NCBI RefSeq assembly: GCF_001039355.2
Contig: NW_019774147.1
Span: forward strand, 509,750-573,749
From: Lingula anatina
Lineage: Eukaryota; Brachiopoda; Lingulata; Lingulida; Lingulidae
Length of the DNA: 64,000 nucleotides
Reading direction: 5' to 3'
Below, one piece after another: positions 43,301 to 54,751 of the stretch (within the stretch, counting starts at the first letter, position 1; each line of letters opens with the position of its first letter). A model generated the notes under the pieces. The model searched no databases. It saw only the letters and a list, made by a program, of their open reading frames with translations, and was not told the DNA's origin. The position numbers were made by a program, and so were the translations under genes.

Positions 43301-43364
43301 GTAAATTAATTTGATTAGAGTCGAGTGCACAAGCAATCGACTCTAATCAAATTAATTTACATGT
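43297..43364. repeat. Perfect 28-bp inverted repeat with 12-bp loop
   Basis: ACATGTAAATTAATTTGATT plus AGAGTCGA is followed by GTGCACAAGCAA and then the exact reverse complement. Sequence on the two sides of the hairpin is unrelated. It may be a DNA foldback or a chimeric assembly turn-around; the contig ends 170 bp further on at the N at 43534. Confidence 0.9.
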
Positions 43365-43537
43365 CGAGGGATGGTAGAAGAGACCTGAGTCTTCAGTTGG
43401 TTGAATAAATCATGTAGCAGTAAACTATTCCTGCCTGTCTCAGTTGTCTTATTGGTGAAAAAGTAACTCAAAGAACAAGTGTATAACCACCGACTGGTTA
43501 TTACAAATGTCGAGCTCCCAGGTTTCACCTTAANCAT

Positions 43538-44228
43538 TATGCCCCTATTTCACACAGACCACGAATCCCACGAATCGCCAGGAATTGACAAATTTCAGGA
43601 TTCGTGAGGATTCGTGAGATTTTGCCAATTTTCTGTCTAATTGGACATGCTGTACGATTCAGTTACGATACAGGTACGATAGCGTTACGAATATTCGTGG
43701 GATTCGGCTGGAATCGTGAGATTTTGCCAATTTTCTGGTCTAATTCGACACGCTCTACGATTCAATTACGATACAGGTGCGATAGTGTTACGAATATTCG
43801 TGTGATTCGGCTGAAATCGCACGAATATTGTCCAGAAATTCACTACGATTTTTTGGAATCGGGAGTTCGTGGCCAAAATTTTGAACAGCTCAAAATTTTT
43901 GCCACGAATTCCCGATTGACCAAGAATTGCAAGAACTGACTTCGATTATATACGAATCTGTTAATAACTTCACGAACTGATTATGATTCAACCACGAATC
44001 CTGAAATTTTCAATTCCTGGCGATTCGTGGGATTGGTGGTCTGTGTGAAATAGGGGCATCAAAGTTTTTGCCACTAATTCCTGTTGGTCAAGAAGTGCAA
44101 GAACTGACTACGAATGTATACGAATCTGTTAAGAACTTCACGAACTGATTACAATTCAACCATGAATTCTGAAATTTGTCAATTCATGGCCATTCGTGGG
44201 ATTCGTGGTCTCTTTGAAATAGGGGCAT
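43538..44228. mobile_element. Composite MITE, second locus
   Basis: Begins ATGCCCCTATTTCACACAGA and has the same inverted-repeat arms as 35288-35680, with an extra internal duplication of the TTTTGCCAATTTTCTG segment, then a second right half from about 44060 to 44228. The architecture equals that at 35288-35850. Confidence 0.85.
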
Positions 44229-45177
44229 TACATATTGAAGCCGGGCTATTTGTTAATAAAAAGGTAAAGGTTATGCAACAATCAAGAACTGTAAGACGGA
44301 TGTCGTTTTTTTTTTTTTTTTTTTTTTTATTGCTCTTCAGATAAATGTATATTACTAATGAAGAGCCGTTTAGTCTGCATTTTCACAATAATAATTGTAT
44401 TAAAAAACTTTTGTGTACCATGAATATACTGTGAATTTAATATAATATATGGGTCAAAACACGGTATTTGAAATGTCTCTGACGGGACATTTTAGAGACA
44501 ATTTTAAAAATCATAGTTGGTAAATGATCCACATGGTTAGTTTAAAATACATTTTTATTTAGCTGGACCATAAAGGATTATGTAAAACAAGCAGCTAATT
44601 TGTATTGAAATAAATGCTGGAATGACAATCACTTAAAGGTCGGTCTCTGACGGGACACTTTTGACCCCTGTATTTTTTTACTAAAACTCCAATGCAAAAT
44701 TCTCTTTGAAATTTCATTTAATCAAGACTTTTGTTATTCATATTGCAAGGTACAAGTCTTGGGATGCAATTAATGCACAAACAGGCCAGTTTTGTTTACT
44801 TTCCTTGGCAGCATGGGCTGTTAAGTGTAAAAAGTCACTGTCTCTGACGGGACATCTCTGACGGGACACTTTTGGGCACTATTGAAAAATCTTAGAAAAG
44901 AGGTTTAAAAAGCCACATTTTTGTATCTAATGAATCTTACTTGATAGGTATTGCAAAATAGCATTTCTGTACATTAGAAAAATCACCAGATGCAATATGT
45001 TTAGAATATTAATTAATTATCATGACACAGCGATAAGGCACAGTATAATTTTCACGTAATCCACTGTCCATTACTGCTATTTCTCAACATCAATCAACAC
45101 TGTCCATGATAGTTCACATAATAATTCCTGTTTTTAGTCTTAGAACTCATATATTTTCTGCACTTTAGAGATTTTTT

Positions 45178-45513
45178 TCAACCAGTCACATTAACAGGTG
45201 ATGGAAACAAGTAAAATCCACGAGTGTCTATGCTAGGCATTGGAAGGATTTCCTTTGCATCTTTTATGGGAATCCATGCTTTGTCTTCTGTGGCAGGGTA
45301 CACAAAGATTCTTTTGCCAGAACCTTCAGTATGTAAGATACTGACTTCCACTTCGCCGACTTCAGTGTCATGGGTGACCTGACCTAAGAATTGTTTTACT
45401 CCTTTCCTGGCAGCAAACTCCGCAATGACAAAATCTCCCTGGTGAGACTGAACTGTGCCTTGACCAACATTGTCATAGTGCGGATGTGCAGGCAAATCAA
45501 AGTCTACAGTCAT
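45178..45513 (-). CDS. Transposase-like C-terminal segment
   Basis: Next minus-strand frame, after a possible short intron or frameshift. Reads VQSHQGDFVIAEFAARKGVK then QFLGQVTHD and IFVYPATEDKAWIPIKDAKE, ILPMPSIDTRGFYLF. A GxFV-x-V-GQV...FP-x-ED...I...LP-P pattern is the usual C-terminal partner of the HGKG-type proteins. It ends 727 bp inside the left end of the transposon. Confidence 0.5.
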   Translation of the reverse strand: MTVDFDLPAHPHYDNVGQGTVQSHQGDFVIAEFAARKGVKQFLGQVTHDTEVGEVEVSILHTEGSGKRIFVYPATEDKAWIPIKDAKEILPMPSIDTRGFYLFPSPVNVTG

Positions 45514-45531
45514 ATGAATAAGTTTAGCATA

Positions 45532-46100
45532 TTAAGAGGGTTGCTGGTACTGAGAATTGGTTGACACAAGAACATGTCCATGCTGGGGCTGGGGCTGAAG
45601 CTGTTGGAAGTGTTGAATTCCTGGAACAGATGGACAGTTTTCCCAGCGACTGCTGATGGGCGCGGTAGCTGCTACAATATCTGCTGCTGACAGGTACATT
45701 ACGTTGACATTGGGGCATAATTCTTTGCCAGTCAAATAGAATTGATAAGGTGTATCTACAACCATTTTTCTCTGGAGCACTGCTCTCCAAACCTGATGTT
45801 TCATTTCCCCTATGATTCCATCCACTGGTCCTTTGCCATGGGCAGTGGTATAAAAAGTACCACTGTGCTTCCATACCAAAATCTCTTTCATGATAGTACC
45901 ATGTTTAGACAGGAAAAACCAACTTTTGAATTGACTGGGGGCTCGGGCTCTGTCTGACCAGTAATGGACTTTGCTGAATGATTGCTGGTGTTGGAGGTCT
46001 TCGAGAATGGCCTCATTACAAGTGAAGACGGACTGTTTGTTATGGTGCAGATCATCAGATACCACAACACCTGGTTGGAGCTGGATGTCTCCTTCAGACT
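45532..46100 (-). CDS. Transposase-like exon with HGKGPVDGIIGE motif
   Basis: Minus-strand frame entered after an acceptor (TTATAACAG) at 46101-46103, ending at a stop at 45532. It contains VVVSDDLHHNKQSVFTCNEA, HYWSDRARAPSQFKSWFFLS and TTAHGKGPVDGIIGEMKHQV. A YWSD...SQ(F/Y)K followed by HGKGxxDGxGGxxK is a recurrent pattern in transposon-derived animal proteins that I recall only as uncharacterised; catalytic acidic residues cannot be assigned with certainty. It lacks its N-terminal part in this window. Confidence 0.55.
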
Positions 46101-46892
46101 CTGTTATAAATCATGCACATGCAGTGAACAGAATGACCTGCTCACAGTTCTAGTGCTCTGACATGATCTCTGATGGCACATGTCAACACCTAATCACTGA
46201 CAGTCAACCTAGCTAATAATCAGTAATGGTTCATGAATTACCCAGTAATGATCAGTTGCAAAAGAAAACTAAGAAATGTAACACACCAGAACACTTGAAA
46301 ATGATTCAATTGAAGATGTAAAACCTTGTGTTTCACATCTGTCAAAAAATGTCCCGTCAGAGACAGAAAATGTCCCGTCAGAGACAATGATAAAATGTGG
46401 CAATAAATTCACTGTAAATTGTTTTAATTTTGTAATTTTTAGCTATAATTATTATTTATCATTATTTAAAAGAGGATTTTAAGTTTCATTTATACAACCT
46501 ACCAGATGTGGAAAATATGAAAACTTTTCGAAGTCAAATGTCTCTGACGGGACACACCACTCCTAGTGCTAAATAATTTTTTACTCAAAATAAGTGATAG
46601 GTGGCAGTTTTCTATGTTAAACTATTACTTCTGATTAGTTTAACATATTTGGGTGATAAAAACAACCTAATATCTGACTCAGGCCAATATGACCATGTGT
46701 CCCGTCAGAGACAATTTTTTTTTCCTTTATGTTTCCCAGTGGCTCACAGAAAAAGTACTGGGAGTATATCAATGAAACTTACATTGTCTGAAAATTTGAT
46801 TTGTTTTCTACAAAAATGTAAAAATTTTAAATTTCAATGAAACAAAAAAAAATTTGACACCCATGGCACCGTTACCATGTTTTGACCCATAT

Positions 46893-48269
46893 GTATAACT
46901 TCAACCCTCGGGGTTACCATATCTCAATAAAGATTATTATTTTTTTGTATTAATACTGCTAAAGTTATAATTATTATAACCAGAAATACATTTGAAAGCA
47001 ATTTCATTAAGACAGATGGCAAAAAAACTTCAGTAAAAATGACACCTGTTGCTGTATGCATGAATCTTCCTCAGTGATCTGTTCTAATCTTCTTATTTCT
47101 TATCCCTGGCGTCCCAGTGGCCAATTCCGCTCCTATGACCAGGCGCCTACCCACTCTTCCTTGATGGCCTATTGCCTCCCACAAACACCTTCCCCTCAGG
47201 TCCTGTTCCGCCCTCCCCTCAAATGTCACTTCATGTCATCGTTACTCGTTTTTTTTCTTTGAATATTTTTTATTTTTCTTTTTAATTTTTTCATTATCTA
47301 ATTTTATGACGATATTTCTAAGGCGAGCGTATAATGCTTCGGCGACTTGCCACCTTTATTTATACTGCAACTAATATTTAACCTTTTATGAGAATAAAGA
47401 TATTAAAAAAAAAACTTTTAGCCCGTACTGTGGAAACTCCAGATATCTGTTAGAGAAATAAAAGTGGAGATCAGTCATTTTATTTTAAAATAAAATATCA
47501 TACAGTGTATTCGTTTAGATAACAATTTCAATCGCAGAAAGCACACCTTCAACTTTTTAAAAACAGACACAGACTCGCGAAGCCGTCCCTTTAGTGTCAA
47601 ACGGTATATCTGTTTTACTTCAAAGTGGCCGAGTTCCATTGTGTGTTAATGAGGCTTGAAGATTTAAAAATGGCGATATATTCGGCTATTGATACCCATT
47701 GCCAAATGTGCAAAAAAAAAAAAAAAAAAAAGAAAAATGCGACTGAAAAATTAACCGTGGATATTTATCTAATGTTCAATTTTACAGAACTGTAGACAAA
47801 CAATGCGCCTTAAACCTCCAACGACATTATCATTCTTATTTTTTTTAAATTCTAAAACTTTACGTAGAATAGAGATATAATTTTAGTATCTTTTTTGCAC
47901 ATTTTGCACACAGAACACTTAAAATAATATGTTCGCGGAGTTACATTATCCTCTGATATCGGGGGCCTCTAAAATAGTATTAAAAATTTAAGTATAGTCC
48001 GATACAATAATTTTGTAGCAGTCTACTAGCAGATCCTGTGGTCAGAGAGTAGAGTAACTAATTGTCTAATTGTCGCCCGATTTTAGTGTGTATGGGATGT
48101 CTTTTATGAAAAACCAAAATGGGGCATCAGTAAGCTCAGCACTTGTGCTATATCTTACGGGCACACTTAACAGCTTTTAAATTATCGTATTAACCCATTG
48201 TAGCCCTCGTCATCAAAACAAACGGCAGCCATACTGGAGGGAGACCGTAATCGGCTGCTGCGCATGATC
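46893..48269. other. Intergenic, no gene seen
   Basis: AT-rich sequence with several A/T runs (47403, 47710, 47840). A C-rich stretch at 47100-47230 gives a short ORF with no recognisable features. Confidence 0.5.
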
Positions 48270-48329
48270 ATGTCTACATGTACAATTTGGTATTTTATTT
48301 CTGTGTTTTCTTTGATATTAAACCGAGTA

Positions 48330-48470
48330 AAATGATGAATTACTGCAAGGTATATGATAGAGAGAAGATAACTAATTTAACAAGCGTTCACAGACTGCCT
48401 GCAGTGGTAACAATCCAAGGTGTATGGACGAAAATCGTAAACAGAGGAGAGACCGAGGAGTGGCTTTGAA
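48330..48470 (+). pseudogene. Relic of a THAP zinc-finger domain
   Basis: Frame reads MMNYCKVYDREKITNLTSVH then RLPAVVTIQGVWTKIVNRGE and TEEWL before a stop. The RLP-V-T-QG...R--WL pattern is that of THAP domains in transposon-derived animal proteins. One of the expected N-terminal Cys is present (NYC), but the second Cys-x-N-R segment is damaged and the downstream CxxH part is absent. Confidence 0.45.
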
Positions 48471-49058
48471 TCAAGACTCATCGGACAAGTAAAGGATAAA
48501 ACTAATTTATTTTACAGCAAAGAATGAAGACCCAGCTGTGCAGCCTTTACCATAAAAGAAAAAAAGTAGAAAACCAAAGACCGAGGTGTATAAGTTTGGA
48601 GCGCACGTACACTGCATGTTACTAGTGCCCAAAAAGTTTGGGTGGAGAGTGTTGTGTAAAAACGTGTGGAAATACCCAGGCAAGGTTTCGACTTACATTA
48701 TAAAGGCTCTCTTCATTGGCTTGGGTGTAATTTGTTATCAGTTATGGTGCTCTTCGGATTTTATCTGCTGTCATCTACCTCTTTAATACCTGGTTAGCAT
48801 TATTGTCAATTAGTGTCAAGGCTACAGTACAATGTACAGTTGTACACAGCTCAGCTGGCCCAATTAAATCAATTACCTGTGTCATGTGTATTTGGAAGTT
48901 ATAGTGGTTTGATTTTAGGATTTGGTGTAGTGTTAAGAGTAAATCTGTTTTGTAAGTATATATTCTAGCTCAGGTATCATTTAATTGAAATATAACTTAA
49001 TGAAATTAATTTGAAAAATGTTAAATTCTGTGTTTTCCTACTGTATTTCAAGTTACAA

Positions 49059-49175
49059 NNNNNNNNNNNNNNNNNNNNNNNNNNNNNNNNNNNNNNNNNN
49101 NNNNNNNNNNNNNNNNNNNNNNNNNNNNNNNNNNNNNNNNNNNNNNNNNNNNNNNNNNNNNNNNNNNNNNNNNNN
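49059..49175. other. Assembly gap (117 N)
   Basis: The only multi-base run of N in the window. Flanks are AT-rich non-coding; the true gap size is unknown. Confidence 0.98.
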
Positions 49176-50104
49176 AGGTGACAGGTACAAAAGGCAGCTA
49201 GATGGCACACAAGGTAGAAGCAGCAAAAGAATATTCTTATATCTTTGTGACCAGCTGAGGAGACAGGATCTGAACATCAGGAGAGTGAAATTCAGTGCAT
49301 GACAAGAGTTATTTAATTGGATTTGTTTGTTTATTTAATTGTTCGTTTGTCGTTTTAAAGTTGTTATCCTGATAGCTTGCATACAACAAGGATAGGTATT
49401 CTATTTATTTAGAATTGTGAGCAGAAGCACAAGAAGAAATGAAAACACTTTTTCTTTCTCATATTTTTAAAGGCTAAATGGAAAAGTTTGCAAGAAATAT
49501 AATACTTTGTATGCTGCACTTCTCACAGATCATGAGATGGTCTGATATGCAGAAACAGATGGCTGTCCTGTATCAAGAAAAGATTTAGCTCTTCTAGGTT
49601 GCGCAATTTTTTTAAATTTAGACCACCAGTTGTGGAATTCTCCTAAATGAAATTACAAACTGCTTAGTAACACCATCTAAGGACTTATATGTACATACCT
49701 ACACACAATTATTGCACACAGCACATATCAATTGTGAGTCTTCAATCAAGCATTTCTCTAGACAGATAAAAATATACCAAACAGGTTTCACAGATTATGG
49801 TGTCTTGATTTGACTTAATATGCTCATGTACATGTTGCATTGCATCATTAAACGTATGGAAATATTTTTCATGTCAGTGTTATCAACTGAAAGGAAAGGG
49901 ACCCTGATAATCTGTCATTGAATTGTGCAACAATGTCAACAATGTTTTGCATTTTATGTTAACTTTTATTTATACAAAAACGCACTTTCCTATATTTTTA
50001 ATCAAATGAAGATCAATTCATGAACTGACTTGTTGTTATGCTACATTGGATATCATAAATTAATAAGTTTGAAAAATGCCTTGCTTCTGTGAATGTCTGG
50101 ACTA

Positions 50105-50600
50105 ATAATAAAATGTTGCTAATGTGAATGGTTGAATTCATAATAAAATGTTGAACTCTCAAACAACAGCCATGTTACATGTACTTCCTAATGAACCAAA
50201 ATGAAGTACCAGAATGCTGAAATACTTTCTGACAGCTTCATGATGTTCAGTTGAATCATATCTGACAGCAATATTTCTTGTTATAAGACAACCCTGCATA
50301 CTGTCTTCTTTGAGTCCTAAAGGGTCGATCCCAATGGCCAGCTCAAATTTCTCCTTACATCTATCCTTTATTTATGTAAAAAGTTGCTTCTATGAAAGGT
50401 TGAACTTATGATTACACATTAAACTCTCTAAAACTATAACTGCTATTATCCAGTGAACAAGAAAAATGAAGTACAAGATAAATGAACTAGCTTCTGACAA
50501 TTCCACGATGTTGGGATAAGTCAGGATTTCTTGTCTTTGGACTGTCCTGAGTTTATATGGGTCGATCCCGCTGATCAGCTGTAGTTTTCACATGTATATA
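50105..50600. repeat. Imperfect tandem duplication of about 270 bp
   Basis: 50110-50365 and 50385-50600 share the order of words: GTTGAA-CTTATGATTA/TTCATAATAA, AAACTCTC, AAATGAAGTAC, CTTCTGACA, TGATGTT/CGATGTT, CAGGATTTCTTGT-type, and GGGTCGATCCC followed by a (G/T)ATCAGCT-like tail. The two units are perhaps 70 percent alike, so old. No coding capacity. Confidence 0.55.
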
Positions 50601-51999
50601 CACTCTTCCTTTTGGTGTACTTGATCGCGATATGCATTTTAGTTTATTTTATTTGGTTTACCTATATTTACGCTACTAATCCCCGTCGTTCTTTCCCTCC
50701 AGTATGGCTGCTGGACTAGTGTTACGGAGCAAATATGACGTCACTGTAATGGGTTAATAGGGATGGGTCCGGGGTCTCTGTTTAACTGAATTGTAATTTT
50801 AATGGTGAACTTATGATGATTGGTCATCTCTGTGAATTTCGCGAAATGGGGGTTCAACAGCATATGTGAATCTAAGTAGACTGGTGTCATATAAATGGTA
50901 GTCCTAGGGGCATCATGTAATTTGCACATGTTAAGGTTAGCCGGAAGTGTCAGGGTCATCAACGCCCCTTGTTGAAAGTAATGAAGTATTGGGAAACGGG
51001 CTGCGCTTCCATTCCTATCACCTTTGGTATGGTCTGATTGCTGTAGCTGAGACGGTTGCGACTCTTGCACCACTATGGTATTACAATGTAGTCGGAGAGT
51101 ATGTAAAAGCGTTTGACGCAAGACAAAGGTGTGCATACTGGAGGTAAATTTATTTTAACTGTATATAAATTTGAAGTTGTTTTAGGACTAATCCAATTTA
51201 ACTAAACTGTGTGAGTTTTGTTTAGAAAGGTTAAATTTCACTTTATTTAAATCGCCTTTCGGTGACTTGGTGTGTAAGTCTGGTTTGCCTTGTGTTGTGC
51301 CAGTAGTTTATAGTTGCCATCTTATTGATTTATTCCAATGATTATGAAAAATTCTTATGTGGTCTTTTTGGACTACTCATGCGGTTTGGCCATTTTGTTA
51401 ATTCTATACATTGACTTCTGAGCAGAGAGTCCAGTTTATGTGAATCTTTAGACAATTGCTTCTATCAAGCTAGTAAGAAAAGCACGCAAACATTTTATAT
51501 AATTATGATAATGATATATTTATTTAGAGTTTAAAATCCATGAAAAAATGTTCTGTGGACTTAACAAATACAAATACAATTAAAATACAAAGTTAAAATG
51601 ATTAGTTTTTATTAAAAAAAGTATGGTATAAAGAGTAAAGAGAAAAATGTCCAATTATAAGAGAAAAGTGTCCAATTATAATATTTTGTAAAGTACAAGA
51701 TGGCCAATCTTATAGCTTATTAAAAAGAGAAGTTTTAGTGTTTTTAAATCATCTGCTGAACTTATATTTCTTATTTCTGGTGGTTTCTGGTGGTAACTGA
51801 TTCCATTCATACGGGGCCGCGTATTCAAAAGATTTTCTCCAAATGTTTCAATGTTTTAATAAAAAACTGGTCCTTAGGTCTTAACGTGTCATTTGGTGAG
51901 TAATGAGATAAAAGTTTACAAAGATAATCCTGTAAAAGTCCATAAAAGCAGCATGAGTGTATTTTAAAAGTTTGAATAAAATCTGTGCATTTACAGGTA

Positions 52000-52940
52000 G
52001 TGAAATTCTTATAAAACTCGTGTCATGTGATTCTCCATAGTAGTCCGAGTAAGCAGATGAGCTGAGATATTTTCAATGCGTTGAAGTTTCTTTGTTCTTT
52101 CTATTCTGCAACCATGAAGCAAGGACTTGCAGTATTCAAGCCTTGACGTTACTAGGACACGGATGGCCGTGGCAGTGGCGGTAAGATTATTGCCCAAAGT
52201 GCTGATGTTTCTGATATAATACAAAATGTACATGCAGGATTTATTTTACATTGGCTATATGGTTATCCATGGTTAAGGTGGTAGCGAAGTAAAACTCCTT
52301 ATCTTTCGCTTGGGGTAAAACGCCCACTATTGAAGATGCGCCTTGTAGAGATAGTCTTACAGTTAAGTGTTTATAGCGTGGTGGGGTGATAACCATAAAT
52401 TCTGTTTTACCACCATTTAATTTTAATTTACTTCTGATCATGCATCGTAGTTAATTTGAAATGGCATTTGTCATTGTGATTTTTGCACCCTCAAGCTTAT
52501 GAATATCACAGTTAAGGTATAAATGAGTGCCATCAGCATATATGTGATAGCCAATGTGGTGATATCGAGGTATAGCACGCAAGGGTAGGGTGTAATTGCA
52601 CATTTTAATTGGCCCTCTGGAACACCGAAAATGAGTTGTCCAAGGTCAGAGAATGCACCATCAATGGATATCTGTTGTATGCCCCCAATGCTATAGGACC
52701 GTGAAAGAGCAAAAACATTGTCCTTAATTCCGGCTGAATCCTTAAAAAATGACAGAAGAGTAGAATGATCAACAGTGTCAAATGCTGCCAAAATGTAAAG
52801 GAATATAAGCAGGACTGCAGAGTGATGGTCAAGACCAGTCACTATCATTAATGTATATCCGCAGAGTACGTGAATGCTAGCAGTATTATTATCTCTACAT
52901 ACGGTCCAACAATGCATAAACGGATGGCGTGACATATCCT
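52000..52940 (-). pseudogene. Degenerate non-LTR retrotransposon reverse transcriptase (CR1/L2-like)
   Basis: Three consecutive minus-strand frames hold RT motifs in order: LAAFDTVDHSTLLSFF and SIDGAFSDLGQLIFGVPEGQ (52471-52935), then KLKLNGGKTEFMVI with LTMDNHIANV (52241-52441), then LVTSRLEYCKSLLHG and KKLQRIENISAHLLTRT (52009-52233). The YADD active site survives only in a shifted frame. These are typical of CR1/L2/Jockey-type RTs. Frameshifts show it is dead. Confidence 0.85.
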
Positions 52941-53169
52941 TTTACAAAGCACATTAGTGAAAATTTAACGATTGATATCCTGTACAAGGGCCTCAACGCT
53001 ACTCGGACGAAACTCTAAAAGACAGTCGTCATTTGGCGTGCTTCCTCTCACACCTAATAATCTTAAAAATTGATTTATAAGTAACCCCAGCGACGCTATT
53101 ATCCCCCCTAAATACGTATAGCCCCTAAATACGTATATTGCTCACAGTTCATAACCATTACTCCGTAGT

Positions 53170-54062
53170 TCTGCGATCCATTGCGTTACTTTCAATAATC
53201 ATTTTGTTTTTCTTCTGATTGGAAGCTATTCCCGACTTCAGACATAAGATTAAAATGATACTCATTTTCGATTCCAATTGTTCAGTCGTGGCGGCTAATA
53301 GTATCGTATCATCCACGAGGTGAAGAGAGTGTAGCGAACTGAGGTATCCATTTACAACAGTTCCTTTTTAATTACCTCCGCCAAGGAGGTTATGTTTTCA
53401 CCCCTATTTGTTTGTTTGTTTGTTTGTCCGGCTTCAACATAACTCAAAAAGTTATGGACCGATTTTGATGAAATTTTCAGGAACTGTCAGAAGTGGGCCA
53501 AGGAACAGACGATTAGTTTTTGGTGGTGATCCGAATCAATAATCAATCAATAATAATTAAAAAATGCTGAAAAAAGTGAAAAAACAGAATAACTTCCCTA
53601 AAAATGGCCCGATCATGCTGATTTTCGGACTTGACCTGCGTATTATGAATATTCATCAGTTCTGTAAATTTGAATACAAAATGTAAAACGGTATTCCACT
53701 TATCGTGTTATCGCTGAGTGCACGGCGACGACGGCGACGGTGACGGCGACGACAGACGCAGGTGACGGCTATATGTACGGACACATCTGTGTCTGTACAT
53801 AAAAATTGCTGCCTTGGCGGAGGTCTGCGCTCTCGGAGTGCTTTTCTAGTCCTATGTAAGTGGTGAAAAGAAAGCAGTTGGCTGGTGCACCTTGACGAAG
53901 GCCAACAGAAGTTGCAATAACAACCTATCCGACTACCATTTTGGTGTCGCCGTACAACGCAGCCTAATGAAATTATCAAATTAACGAAGATCCTCATAGG
54001 GATTTCATCGTACGAGTTAAAGAAATTGATGAACGCCACGAACAGCTTCTTTTAGCAAGACT
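53170..54062 (-). pseudogene. Second non-LTR reverse transcriptase relic, split by a MITE
   Basis: Minus-strand 53866-54062 reads KKLFVAFINFFNSYDEIPMR then a shifted frame with VIATSVGLRQGAPANCF, matching the RT blocks FVDFSKAYDRVPR and GVRQGSPTSC. Minus-strand 53170-53355 reads LHLVDDTILLAATTEQLESK, the YADDxVLLA block. The two parts are in the right order and are separated by the MITE at 53373-53857. The motif set differs from that of the RT at 52000-52940, so this is another clade. Confidence 0.75.
53373..53857. mobile_element. 485-bp MITE with CCTCCGCCAAGG ends
   Basis: ACCTCCGCCAAGGAGGTTAT at the left and CCTTGGCGGAGGTCTGCGCT at the right form an inverted repeat. It carries (TTTG)n, GGACCGATTTTGATGAAATTTT, AATCAGCATGATCGGG (reverse), CACTTATCGTGTT, a (GACGGC)n tract, and the TGTACGGACACATCTGTGTC palindrome. 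A family with the same parts is scattered in this window (17820, 27549, 59420, 60092, 63110-63930). Confidence 0.85.
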
Positions 54063-54240
54063 GCGTAATAACTTAAAGGGCCTACCGACATAATGTCTTC
54101 AATACAGCCACAGTCTTACTGTGCACCTGCTTGCTTTCTAGGTTTCGTCCACAACTCTAGGCGCCCAAAAATAGTTTGTCACATACTTTTGCGAATATGC
54201 CCATCATGGAAATGCTGCAATAATTATAGGGAAGGACGCG

Positions 54241-54320
54241 CTGCAAAAAAAAAAAAAAAATAATAATAATAATAAAAAAATAAATAAATAAAAAAAATAA
54301 ATAAATAAATAAAAAATTGA
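54241..54320. repeat. A-rich simple repeat (AATAAA)n
   Basis: Poly-A followed by (AAT)n and (AAATA)n; explains the long hydrophobic minus-strand ORFs here. Confidence 0.9.
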
Positions 54321-54751
54321 GTAAGGAAGTGTACCAACGTTGATCCAGTGCAGCAGACGCTCTTTTTCACCTGATGTTGCTCTGTCTCCCAATTCTCAAC
54401 GCCTATAAACAAATTATAACAAAGAATGAAGTTTTTGGTTTTATATTTTAAGCTCTTATGGACAAAATAAATAAGATACAGTTTAAACTTACAGCTAGGG
54501 ATTTGGGTTTTTGAATGTTTAAAATGTTAATCTCTCCACAGTGAGATGCCAGTTTGCATTTGAGCATCTCACCAAATGACAATCTGCCTGAATATGAACC
54601 TTAGCTGTGACATACAGCTCTATATAAACATGCTTTACCTTAAATGAAATTGATATGTGTATGAAATATGTAAAAGGTTATAACATTTAAAATTGAACAC
54701 CCTTAAAATGCATCAAGACTCCATAAGACTACATTCAGTACAGAGGACTAA

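Larger units (their letters stand above)
44451..46888 (-). mobile_element. 2.44-kb DNA transposon with GGGTCAAAACA ends, superfamily unassigned
   Basis: The left end GGGTCAAAACACGGTA and the inverted right end GGGTCAAAACATGGTA differ at one base, and ATAT flanks both (44447-44450 and 46889-46892). Eight copies of a TGTCTCTGACGGGACA motif, some with one or two changes at the start, cluster near the ends: about 44474, 44642, 44839 and 44857 forward, 46350 and 46371 reverse, 46539 forward, 46698 reverse. The minus-strand coding remains are transposase-like. The element is probably internally deleted, since nothing codes for an N-terminal half. Confidence 0.8.

Noticed and set aside
49018-49302. 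ORFs spanning the N run
   Set aside because: Most of their length is undetermined bases.
50741-51147. 131-codon minus-strand and 66-codon plus-strand ORFs
   Set aside because: No recognisable domain, no supporting splice structure, overlapping on opposite strands; probably chance or a decayed repeat.
53656-54039. 127-codon minus-strand ORF as a gene
   Set aside because: It is a fusion of an RT relic with the MITE, including the GTCGCC tract (read as poly-Arg).
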